Shown here: piece by piece, positions 1 to 6,721 of the stretch
Layout: every line of letters begins with the position of its first letter
Position numbering within the stretch: position 1 is the first letter of the stretch
Assembly (NCBI GenBank): GCA_023391905.1
Contig: JAEWAD010000100.1
Coordinates: 1-20,874 of the forward strand
Reading direction: 5' to 3'
DNA from: Pseudomonadota bacterium
GTDB taxonomy: Bacteria; Pseudomonadota; Alphaproteobacteria; Rhizobiales; Kaistiaceae
DNA length: 20,874 bases
Position numbers and translations under genes: made by a program
Notes under the pieces: model-generated
What the model was told of the DNA's origin: nothing
Seen by the model: only the letters and a program-made list of their open reading frames with translations
Databases searched by the model: none

Positions 1-17
1 CCCCCGCCCGCCATGTA

Positions 18-734
18 TTACCCCCCGCAAACGCCGGCGAGGGCGGAGCACAGCACCGTCACCCAGAACTTCACCTGGTTGGTCTTGATGCCGGAGAACT
101 GCGCCGCCTTCTGGTTGGAGCCGGTATAGAAGACCTTGCGGAAGGCGGTGGCGCGGCGAAGCAGGAAGTCGAAGACGACGACCACCACCAGGAAGATCAG
201 GATGACATAGGGGATGTTGTGGAAGCTGCCCTGGCCGATCGCCTTGAAGGAGTCCGGCAGCGAGAACAGCGAAAGCGGCGTTCCCTTGGTGATGATCAGG
301 CAGAGGCCGCGCACGATCACCATGGCGGCCAGCGACGTGATGAAGTGGCTCAGCCCAATCACTGTGACGAAGAAGCCCATGATGGCGCCGATCAGCGCGC
401 TGGCCGCGATGCCGACCAGGCTCGCCGTCCAGGGATCGATCCCGGCCAGGAACAGCGCGCCGGAAATCACCATCGAGAAGCAGACGACCGAGCCGACCGA
501 AAGGTCGATGCCGCCGACGATCAGGAGGATCGTCATGCCGACCACGACGATGCCTTCGATCGAGAAGCTCATCATCATGGCGCGCAGGTTGCCCCATGTG
601 AGGAAGTGGGGCGACGCGAAGGTCATGGCGACGCAGAGGGCCAGGATGATGACGATCAATCCGGCTTCGCGCATCGAGGCGAGGCGGGCGAAATTCATGC
701 GACGCGCGCTGCCCGCGTTGAGTTCGGCATGCAT
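18..734 (-). CDS. CUT2-family sugar ABC transporter permease, C-terminally truncated
   Basis: Inner-membrane permease of a ribose/galactose-type ABC importer (RbsC-like). The protein is a string of hydrophobic segments with the typical family stretch IVVVGMTILLIVGGIDLSVG, followed by a SGIKTNQVKFWV-type region. I chose the ATG at 734 because an AGGGA-like ribosome site lies about 9 nt upstream, just after the stop of the ATPase gene (748); an in-frame ATG at 758 would overlap that gene. This gives 238 aa, whereas family members are usually about 310-340 aa. The frame ends at an in-frame TAA (18-20) after SALAGVCGG, where homologues continue into more membrane segments. The codons after the stop read Y-M-A-G-G, which resembles the expected continuation. 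The stop may therefore be a base error at the sequence edge or a real truncation. The substrate is probably a monosaccharide, but which one is unknown. Confidence 0.85.
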   Translation of the reverse strand: MHAELNAGSARRMNFARLASMREAGLIVIILALCVAMTFASPHFLTWGNLRAMMMSFSIEGIVVVGMTILLIVGGIDLSVGSVVCFSMVISGALFLAGIDPWTASLVGIAASALIGAIMGFFVTVIGLSHFITSLAAMVIVRGLCLIITKGTPLSLFSLPDSFKAIGQGSFHNIPYVILIFLVVVVVFDFLLRRATAFRKVFYTGSNQKAAQFSGIKTNQVKFWVTVLCSALAGVCGG

Positions 735-747
735 GGGGGTCTCTTCC

Positions 748-2280
748 CTAGGCGACATGGGCAGCCTGCTGTTTTGAATTGGAAGGGGCTTTGACGCCGG
801 AGGCGAGGCGCATGATCGCTTCCTCGCCAAGCGCCTCGGCCGCGAGCTCGCCGGCGATCCGGCCCTCGTGCACGACCATCACGCGGTCGCAGAGACCGAT
901 CAGTTCCGGCAGTTCCGAGGAAATGACGACGATGCCGACGCCCTTGGCGGCAAGCTGGCGCAGGAGGCGGTGGATCTCGACCTTGGCGCCGACATCGATG
1001 CCGCGCGTCGGCTCGTCCATGATGATGACGCGCGGATCGACCGAGAGCTGCTTGGCGATGGCCACCTTCTGCTGGTTGCCGCCGCTCAGCGTCGAGACGG
1101 TCGCGCCGATGCCGGACATGCGCACGCCGAGCCGCTTCGTGAGCTCGCTCGCCTGGCGATCCTCCGTCTTGCGGTTGAGCATGCCGAGCGAGGTCACCTT
1201 GCTCAGATCAAGGGCCGAGATGTTGGCGGCGATCGACATGTCGAGGAACACGCCGGACCCCTTCCTGTCCTCGGACAGGTAGACGAGACCGGCCTTGACC
1301 GCGTCGCTATAGGTGCGGATGCGCCGCGGCTTGCCGTCGATCTCGACCTTGCCGGCGGTCGCCGGGCGAAGGCCGCAAATGGTCTGCGCGATTTCGCTGC
1401 GGCCGGCGCCGATCAGGCCGCCGATACCGAGGATCTCGCCGGCGCGAAGCTCGAGGTCGACATTGGCGAAGCAGTCGCTGTCGGACAGTCCCTTGACGGA
1501 AAGCAGGGCCCGTCCCGGCGCTGCCGCCAGCTTGTCGGGATAGAGCTGCGTGATCTCGCGACCGACCATCTTGCGCACGACGTCGTCCGGCGAAACCTCG
1601 GCGATGCGATCCGTCGCGACATACTGGCCGTCGCGAAACACCGTGACCCGGTCGCAGAGCGAGAAGATCTCGGCCATGCGGTGGCTGATATAGATCACCG
1701 AAATGCCGCGCTGCTGCAGCCCACGCACGATGGAAAACAGGCGCTGCGCCTCGCTTTCGGTCAAGGCCGCGGTCGGCTCGTCCAGCATCAGCACTTTGCA
1801 GTCGAGCGTCAGCGCCTTGGCGATCTCGACGAGTTGCTGGTTGGAAATGGAGAGGTCGGCGACCTTGGTGCGAACCGGGATGGGGGCGAGCTGGTCCATG
1901 ACCTTCTGTGCCTCGACATGGAGCTGCTGGAAATTCATCAGCGGCGCGCGGCGGGTATTGATCGCCGCCATGAAGATGTTCTCCGCTACCGTCGCGTCGG
2001 GGCAGAGCGCGATTTCCTGATGCACCAGGCCGATGCCGAGGCGCTGGGCCGCGGCGGGCGAGGCGATGGTCACGCGTTCACCATCGAGAAGAATCTCGCC
2101 TTCGCTCGGCTGCAGAACGCCGGCGAGGATGTTCATCAGCGTCGACTTGCCGGCGCCGTTCTCGCCGCACAGCGCATGGACCTCGCCACGACGCAGCTCG
2201 AACCGGACATCGCTCAGCGCCCTGATCGGGCCGAAGGTCCTGGACACGCCGCGAATTTCGAGAAGGGGCGCCTGGGTCAC
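748..2280 (-). CDS. CUT2-family sugar ABC transporter ATP-binding protein (RbsA/MglA type)
   Basis: Cytoplasmic double ATPase that powers the sugar importer encoded around it. Two ABC domains sit in tandem over 510 aa, the usual RbsA/MglA length. Domain 1 has Walker A GENGAGKST (residues 39-47), a degenerate signature LSISNQQ and Walker B VLMLDEPTAAL. Domain 2 has the degenerate Walker A GLIGAGRSE (no lysine, normal in this family), an intact signature LSGGNQQK and Walker B VIIMDEPTRGID. The start is taken as GTG at 2280, because AGGAG lies 6 nt upstream and the protein then begins MTQAPLLEIRGVSRTFGP. The open frame runs upstream to 2367, but that extension is Pro/Arg-rich and covers the intercistronic palindromes. 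The gene lies 99 bp after the binding-protein gene and 13 bp before the permease start. Confidence 0.93.
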   Translation of the reverse strand: MTQAPLLEIRGVSRTFGPIRALSDVRFELRRGEVHALCGENGAGKSTLMNILAGVLQPSEGEILLDGERVTIASPAAAQRLGIGLVHQEIALCPDATVAENIFMAAINTRRAPLMNFQQLHVEAQKVMDQLAPIPVRTKVADLSISNQQLVEIAKALTLDCKVLMLDEPTAALTESEAQRLFSIVRGLQQRGISVIYISHRMAEIFSLCDRVTVFRDGQYVATDRIAEVSPDDVVRKMVGREITQLYPDKLAAAPGRALLSVKGLSDSDCFANVDLELRAGEILGIGGLIGAGRSEIAQTICGLRPATAGKVEIDGKPRRIRTYSDAVKAGLVYLSEDRKGSGVFLDMSIAANISALDLSKVTSLGMLNRKTEDRQASELTKRLGVRMSGIGATVSTLSGGNQQKVAIAKQLSVDPRVIIMDEPTRGIDVGAKVEIHRLLRQLAAKGVGIVVISSELPELIGLCDRVMVVHEGRIAGELAAEALGEEAIMRLASGVKAPSNSKQQAAHVA

Positions 2281-2307
2281 GCGAGGCTCCTGCGATGCAC
2301 GGGGAGG

Positions 2308-2330
2308 GGAAGGGGGCCGCGCCCCCTTCC
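2308..2330 (-). other. intercistronic hairpin between binding-protein and ATPase genes
   Basis: Perfect 10-bp inverted repeat with a 3-nt loop: GGAAGGGGGC / CGC / GCCCCCTTCC. It is very GC-rich and has no T-run after it, so it looks less like a full terminator than an RNA-stabilising or attenuating hairpin behind the binding-protein gene. The role is inferred. Confidence 0.6.
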
Positions 2331-2341
2331 GGCTTGATGCG

Positions 2342-2359
2342 TCCGGCGGATCCGCCGGA
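2342..2359. repeat. perfect 18-bp palindrome TCCGGCGGATCCGCCGGA
   Basis: Perfect palindrome (9 + 9, no spacer), 20 bp downstream of the stop of the binding-protein gene on the minus strand and next to the 2308-2330 hairpin. In RNA it would fold with a small loop and could act in tandem with its neighbour to protect the 3' end of the upstream message. Confidence 0.55.
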
Positions 2360-2379
2360 AGCGGCACGGGTCGAGGCGG

Positions 2380-3411
2380 CTATTCCTCGATGCCCTTGGT
2401 GCCGCGCCGCTGCAGGTACTTGTCCCAGTAGAAGTCGTCGGCGTTCTCGGCCGTGACGATCGAAAAGCCGTTGTCGACGAAGGGCACGCGCATGCCGTTG
2501 GCGCCCGACCGCTTGGTGTCGTTCATCGGGTCGATCAGCTCGGGATGCTTGGCCATCCAGAGCAGCATGAAGCCCATATAGCCCTGCATGCCCTGGTTGG
2601 GATTGACCGATCCGTAGATCTCGCCGGCCTTGATCATGTCGAGGATCTTGGCGTTGACGTCGGCGAGCATGATCTTGATCTTGCCGCCGCCTTCCTTGGC
2701 GGCCTGGGCCGCGCCGATGGCGGAATTCGCTTCCGGCATGAACACGGCGCCGAGGTTGGGATGCGCCTGCGCCAGGCTCAGGACCGCCTGATAGGCCTTG
2801 GTCGGATCCTGGTTCGAGGCGGCGCGGCCGACCAGCTTCATGTCCGGCCACTTGGCTTCCATGCGGGCGATGAAGGCGCTGATGCGCTTGTCGTGATTGT
2901 CCTGGCCGGGGTTTTCCAGCACGGCATATTCGCCCTTGCCGCCCATCGCCTCGGCGACGGCGTCGGCGGCATAGGTGCCTTCGGCCAGATTGTCCGAGGT
3001 GATGAACGAGACGCGCTTGGAATTCGGCGAGTCCGCCGCGAAGGTGACGACGGCCGTGCCTTGCTCGATGGCGCGGTTGATCGGCTCGATGAACGGATCG
3101 GAATTCATCGGATGGACCAGAATTCCGGCCGGCTTCTGGGCCAGCGCCTGGTCGAAAGTGGCAATCTGCTTGTTGACGTCGTAGTCCGGCGTGCCGGTGT
3201 AGCGCGTCTTGCAGCCGAACTGCTGGCCGGCCTGCTTGAACATTTCATAGACCGGGAACCAGTATTCGACGCCCGAGACCATGACGTTCATGACGTATTC
3301 TTCACCCGGTTCGCACTTGAACGGGTTGGCGGTTTCGGCAAGCGACTGGGTCGAAGCCAAACAGGTCGACGCTGTCGCGGCGAATGCGAGCGTTTTCAGA
3401 AATTTGCGCAA
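2380..3411 (-). CDS. CUT2-family periplasmic sugar-binding protein
   Basis: Periplasmic solute receptor (type 1 periplasmic-binding-protein fold, RbsB-like) of the importer encoded downstream. The N-terminus MRKFLKTLAFAATASTCLAS continues to a likely signal peptidase I site SLA|ETANPF after residue 25. The mature part shows family patterns: DYDVNKQIATFDQALAQKPAGILVHP, then ITSDN and a PEANSAIGAAQAAKEGG stretch. I place the start at TTG 3411, because GGGAGG lies a few nt upstream and the signal peptide then begins directly with basic residues. ATG at 3435 is in frame but has no ribosome site and adds MASAKGGN. The length is 343 aa, normal for the family. It is the first gene of the operon. The ligand cannot be read from the sequence. 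Confidence 0.9.
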   Translation of the reverse strand: MRKFLKTLAFAATASTCLASTQSLAETANPFKCEPGEEYVMNVMVSGVEYWFPVYEMFKQAGQQFGCKTRYTGTPDYDVNKQIATFDQALAQKPAGILVHPMNSDPFIEPINRAIEQGTAVVTFAADSPNSKRVSFITSDNLAEGTYAADAVAEAMGGKGEYAVLENPGQDNHDKRISAFIARMEAKWPDMKLVGRAASNQDPTKAYQAVLSLAQAHPNLGAVFMPEANSAIGAAQAAKEGGGKIKIMLADVNAKILDMIKAGEIYGSVNPNQGMQGYMGFMLLWMAKHPELIDPMNDTKRSGANGMRVPFVDNGFSIVTAENADDFYWDKYLQRRGTKGIEE

Positions 3412-3450
3412 GTTCCCTCCCTTGGCCGAAGCCATCCACAAAGATTATGG

Positions 3451-3468
3451 CGAACGCCAAGGCGTTCG
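3451..3468. promoter_or_regulatory. inverted repeat CGAACGCC-AA-GGCGTTCG in the binding-protein leader
   Basis: Perfect 8-bp arms around AA, about 40-57 nt upstream of the TTG start and downstream of the predicted promoter (3516-3543). The position suits a repressor operator or a leader hairpin. The regulator is unknown and none is encoded in the window. Confidence 0.45.
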
Positions 3469-3515
3469 ATTTCTTGATTGGACTGTCGGATCTTCCTCCC
3501 GAAGCCGACGGGTGG

Positions 3516-3543
3516 AACGTAGCAGGCGCGAAACTTCTGTCAA
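3516..3543 (-). promoter_or_regulatory. predicted sigma70-type promoter of the CUT2 sugar operon
   Basis: On the minus strand, a perfect -35 TTGACA (3538-3543) and a -10-like TACGTT (3516-3521) are separated by 16 nt. Transcription would start near 3508, giving a leader of about 97 nt to the TTG start. The promoter faces the binding-protein gene. Confidence 0.5.
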
Positions 3544-3557
3544 TAATATTCAAGCGA

Positions 3558-3571
3558 TGAAATATATTTCA
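3558..3571. promoter_or_regulatory. 14-bp palindrome TGAAATATATTTCA upstream of the -35 box
   Basis: Perfect AT-rich palindrome in otherwise GC-rich DNA, 14 nt upstream of the TTGACA box. TGAAA...TTTCA half-sites are typical of dimeric regulators of sugar operons. The placement suits an activator site or an upstream repressor site. The cognate regulator is not in the window. Confidence 0.5.
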
Positions 3572-3911
3572 CGCAAGGGCGCGATGTGCGCCTCGGGTCT
3601 GCCGGGCGGACGGCGATGGGACGGACGGGCCGGGGAATACCTCGGAATCCGTCTGGGAAGCCCTTCGACGGGTGAGGTCTCGGGCCAGGAGACGAGGCTT
3701 TGCCGTGGCGCAGGAGGGCGTAGCTGCCAGACGTTCGGGGAAGGCCGATCCATGGCCCTGGGCCCGCCGGCTTTGGCGGCTCCAGCGGATTCGGCGGCGG
3801 GGAAGGAACTATAGACCGCTGCAGAATGGCCAGGGATCGTGGCGTCGGATGCGCTAGTTCGAACCGCTCGCGCTGGACGAACTCACTGGCGCGGTCGGCC
3901 TTGAAACAGCA
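3572..3911. other. intergenic stretch without a recognisable gene
   Basis: Open frames here on both strands are short, rich in Arg/Pro/Gly, lack ribosome sites and resemble nothing I know. I see no RNA gene. The stretch separates the sugar operon promoter from two palindromes at the end of the SDR gene. Confidence 0.6.
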
Positions 3912-3956
3912 GAGCCGCTCCTCGCCTCCTCCTGTGGGAGAGGTGAGGAGCGGCTC
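3912..3956 (-). terminator. long imperfect hairpin, likely terminator or extragenic repeat
   Basis: The outer 12-bp arms GAGCCGCTCCTC / GAGGAGCGGCTC are perfect. The inner arms (CCTCCTCC with GGAGAGG) pair with one wobble and one bulge around TGTG. It lies about 60 bp past the stop of the SDR gene on the minus strand. There is no T-run, so termination is only inferred. The CCTCC...GGGAGAGG core resembles the hairpin at 20766-20789. Confidence 0.5.
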
Positions 3957-3980
3957 CAGCCGCTAGCCCGCAGGCTTGTT

Positions 3981-4013
3981 TTTCACGCGAACCAGTATCG
4001 ACGTCGCGTGAAA
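3981..4013. repeat. 10-bp inverted repeat abutting the SDR gene stop; candidate dispersed extragenic palindrome
   Basis: TTTCACGCGA (3981-3990) and TCGCGTGAAA (4004-4013) are perfect reverse complements around a 13-nt loop. The arm begins 5 nt past the stop codon of the 4019-4999 gene. From memory, AGAGCGYTTTC...GTTCGCGTGAA-type elements recur between genes in many Hyphomicrobiales, but I see only one copy here. Confidence 0.55.
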
Positions 4014-4018
4014 GCGCT

Positions 4019-4999
4019 CTATCCCAGCGCTGATTGCTCCCGGCAGATCCGGTCCACCAGGGCGTCGAACTCGCCCTTGGGAGGACGTTGGGCGGCCAGG
4101 CGTTGCTTGAGGTGATGGATCGGCTCGGCCAGGATTTCGTCGAGGCTCTCGGCGCAGTGGAAGTCGCCGACCACGCTCTTGATCTTGGAATTGTCGAAGA
4201 TCGCCGTCCACGCCTTGTCGCCGGTCAGCGGGCCGATCCATTCCGGATTGTAGCGGACCAGCGTATCGGTCGGGACATGCACGATCCTGGCCTCGACGCC
4301 GAGCAGGCGGCCGATCGCCTTCTGGATGTCGTCCCAGATATGGGCGCGGTCATTGGTGATGTGGAAGATCTCGCCGAGCGCCGCCTTGTTGCCGAACAGC
4401 CCGACGAAGGGCACCGCGAAATCGACCGATCGGGTTAGCGTCCAGGGCGTATGGCCGTCCCCGGCGACGATCGTCGGTTCGCCGTCCAGCATGCGGCGCG
4501 CCATGATATCGCTGTCGCCCATCATGATCGGCAGCCCGGTGCGGACCGTATGGCTGGGGCGCACGATGGTCCAGTTCAGGCCCTCGGCATTCTCCAGCAG
4601 CTTTTCGCAGGCGATCTTGGCCTGGCTGTAGGCCCAGTACGGATTGATCGCCGGCGTCTTCTCGGTGATCACATAGTGGCGCGCCGGCTTCTCATAGACG
4701 GAGGCCGACGAGATGAAGATGTATTGCCCGCAATGGCCGGTGAAGATCTCGATGTCCCGCGCCACCTGGTCCGGCGTGAAGGCGATGAACTGGCAGACGA
4801 CATCGAAATTGTGCCGGGCCAGATCGGCATATTCCGGTCCGGCCAGGTCGCCGAGGATCGACGTGACGCCCGAAGGGAGATCGCTCTCCCGCTTGCCGCG
4901 ATTGTAGACGCTGACGTCGTGCCCCTGCGCCACGGCGCGTTCGACGCAGGGATACGAGATCTGGCCTGTGCCGCCGATGAAGAGAATACTCAGAGTCAT
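4019..4999 (-). CDS. NAD(P)-dependent extended-SDR family epimerase/reductase
   Basis: Cytoplasmic oxidoreductase of the extended short-chain dehydrogenase (NAD-dependent epimerase/dehydratase) family, 326 aa. The N-terminal nucleotide-binding site is FIGGTGQIS (residues 7-15), followed by an acidic GDLAG segment near 50-54. The catalytic part has FISSASVYE (residues 95-103) and a YxxxK motif YSQAK (124-128), so serine, tyrosine and lysine are all present. The C-terminal half (IFHITNDRAHIWDDI and onward) is the variable substrate lobe. The start ATG at 4999 has an AAAGG sequence about 9 nt upstream. The stop of the MFS gene is 108 bp upstream, so read-through from that operon is possible but not shown. 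Two palindromes follow the gene. The substrate is unknown; a sugar or nucleotide-sugar derivative is the usual expectation. Confidence 0.85.
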   Translation of the reverse strand: MTLSILFIGGTGQISYPCVERAVAQGHDVSVYNRGKRESDLPSGVTSILGDLAGPEYADLARHNFDVVCQFIAFTPDQVARDIEIFTGHCGQYIFISSASVYEKPARHYVITEKTPAINPYWAYSQAKIACEKLLENAEGLNWTIVRPSHTVRTGLPIMMGDSDIMARRMLDGEPTIVAGDGHTPWTLTRSVDFAVPFVGLFGNKAALGEIFHITNDRAHIWDDIQKAIGRLLGVEARIVHVPTDTLVRYNPEWIGPLTGDKAWTAIFDNSKIKSVVGDFHCAESLDEILAEPIHHLKQRLAAQRPPKGEFDALVDRICREQSALG

Positions 5000-5107
5000 C
5001 TGGAGAACCTTTCACGGAAACGGAGGATCAAGAGCGCGGAAAATCGGGTGGTCTGGACGGGTAAGCCTTGTTGGTTTGGCGGGGCCGGCGACTGGCGCTT
5101 CGCGAGC

Positions 5108-6304
5108 TTAGTCGACCGGCAGTTCGTTGGTTGCCTTGCGCACGGGGCGGGCGAGGAAGATCAGCAGGGCGACGAAGCCGGCCGCGACCGAGATCGGCAG
5201 TGCTTCCGAGCCGAACAGGTCCATCAGCACGCCGATCAGGGTGGAGCCGATCACCGAGCCGGCCGAATAGGCCATGGCGAAGCCCGTCGACACGACGGCC
5301 AGCCGCTGGCCGCGAAAATCCTGGCCGATGAGGACGATGCCCAGCGTGTAGAGGCCGGAGACGGTGCCGCCGGCGAGGAAGACGACCGGTTCGAGCAGGA
5401 ACGTCTGGTTCATCACCAGCGGGAAGGCGAGGGTGCTGATCACCGCGAGGACGGTGCAGCCGATCAGCGTCAGCCGCCGGCCGTGCCGGTCGGCGAACCA
5501 GCCCAGCGCCACGATCAGGACCGCCTCGCCGAGGCTGAAGACGGCGACGAGGCGCGAGGCGCCGGCCTCGGTCAGTCCGTAGGCCAGGCCATAGAGCGGC
5601 AGCAGGCTCTGCATCGCCGTCTCGCCGATGCCGGTCAGGAAGGCGGCGGCGATCAGGCTTCCGGCGAGCGTCAGCGACATGCGGAGCGTGTGGACGTTGC
5701 CGCTTTCCTCGTCGTCCTCGACCTCGCCGACTTCCGAGCGGATCGACAGCGCGACCGCGACACCGATCGCCAGCGGAATCATCGCGACGACGAGCGGCAG
5801 GCTGCCGGTCGAGCCGGTGCCGCTGAGCAACAGCGGGCCCATGAACTGGCAGGCCGCGTAGAGCGTGCCGGAAGCGCCGACGATGCGGCCGCGGTTCTTG
5901 TCGTCGACGACGCCGTTCAGCCAGATCTCGGTCGTCGTCCACAGCGCCGAGAAGCACGTGCCCATGACGAAGCGGGCCACGAACCAGACGACGATGTCGT
6001 CGAAGAGGAGGATGGCGGCGAAGGAGGCGAGCGACAGGGCGAACTGCGCCGCCACGAGCAGGCGCAGGCCCAGCCTGTCGATCAGCCAGGGCACGAACGG
6101 GCCGAAGATCAGGATGCCGGCGCCGGCGATCGAGGCGTTGAGGCCGATCAGCCAGGTGGCGATGCCCTTGCTCTCCAGCGCCAGCGAGAAGAACGGGTAG
6201 GAATAGCCGAACAGCAGCGCCTCGATGCCGATCAGCAGCAGCACGCCGGCGACGCGCCAGTAGCGGGCGCGCGCCTCGGTCTTTTTCGTGTCGCTGGACG
6301 GCAT
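5108..6304 (-). CDS. MFS transporter, about 12 membrane segments
   Basis: Major facilitator superfamily membrane transporter of 398 aa. Two six-helix halves are joined by an acidic cytoplasmic loop (SEVGEVEDDEESGN). The second half carries the loop motif GWFADRHGRRLTLIG, a good match to the family's DRxGRR signature; the first half has the weaker PWLIDRLGLR. The start is ATG at 6304, where its A is also the last base of the upstream SET gene's stop (TGATG), so the two are probably translationally coupled. The open frame extends further upstream, but that part is the shadow of the SET gene. It may export a product of the two upstream genes or import a substrate; direction and ligand cannot be read from the sequence. 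Confidence 0.88.
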   Translation of the reverse strand: MPSSDTKKTEARARYWRVAGVLLLIGIEALLFGYSYPFFSLALESKGIATWLIGLNASIAGAGILIFGPFVPWLIDRLGLRLLVAAQFALSLASFAAILLFDDIVVWFVARFVMGTCFSALWTTTEIWLNGVVDDKNRGRIVGASGTLYAACQFMGPLLLSGTGSTGSLPLVVAMIPLAIGVAVALSIRSEVGEVEDDEESGNVHTLRMSLTLAGSLIAAAFLTGIGETAMQSLLPLYGLAYGLTEAGASRLVAVFSLGEAVLIVALGWFADRHGRRLTLIGCTVLAVISTLAFPLVMNQTFLLEPVVFLAGGTVSGLYTLGIVLIGQDFRGQRLAVVSTGFAMAYSAGSVIGSTLIGVLMDLFGSEALPISVAAGFVALLIFLARPVRKATNELPVD

Positions 6305-6717
6305 CAGATCTCGCAGAGCGGCTCGGGGCACCAGCAGCGGATGCCCTGGGGCACCAGGTCGAAGGTGCGGTAGTCGGCGGTCAGTTCCTCGCCGGCGGCG
6401 ATGTCGCGGTCGGCGAACACGTAGAGCTGCTCCTCCACCCGCGTGTTCGGATGGCAGGAATGGTTGAGGAAATCGATGCCGGCCGGCTCCTCCATCGGCA
6501 GCAGGCAGAGCAGCTTGCGGCCGATCAGCTTGAGGTGGACGGACTGCCGCCACCAGTAGTCGTCGAGCTCGCTCTGCCGGTCGAGGTCGATCAGCATGGC
6601 CTTGCCGTCGAAAAAGCCGAGCAGCGTGTCCTTGGGAATGTCGACCCGGGCATGGATCGTCTGGTGGTCGTCGCTGATCGCGCGGACCTCGATGGCCTCG
6701 TCATTGGTGTAGCTCAT
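6304..6717 (-). CDS. small SET-domain protein (putative protein-lysine methyltransferase)
   Basis: SET-domain protein of 137 aa, essentially the bare catalytic domain. Seen: an N-terminal SET strand region HARVDIPKDTLLGFFDGKAML (residues 22-42, gapped match to the family), the hallmark DFLNHSCHPN (82-91), and GEELTADY (109-116) with the terminal catalytic tyrosine. A post-SET-like Cys cluster CWCPEPLC (128-135) may bind zinc together with C88. Family knowledge: SET proteins transfer methyl groups from S-adenosylmethionine to lysines, so a protein target is expected, but none is identified. The start ATG at 6717 has AGGAAG 7 nt upstream, inside the end of the upstream gene; the gap to that gene's stop is 4 bp. 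The stop overlaps the MFS start by 1 nt. Confidence 0.85.
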   Translation of the reverse strand: MSYTNDEAIEVRAISDDHQTIHARVDIPKDTLLGFFDGKAMLIDLDRQSELDDYWWRQSVHLKLIGRKLLCLLPMEEPAGIDFLNHSCHPNTRVEEQLYVFADRDIAAGEELTADYRTFDLVPQGIRCWCPEPLCEI

Positions 6718-6721
6718 GCAG

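Noticed and set aside
3281..3814. Plus-strand open frame covering the region upstream of the sugar-binding gene
   Set aside because: It overlaps the start and promoter of a well-supported gene on the other strand, has no ribosome site and no recognisable similarity.
4451..6373. A 640-codon plus-strand open frame over the SDR and MFS genes
   Set aside because: Low-complexity Asp/Gln/Arg/His sequence opposite two well-supported genes.
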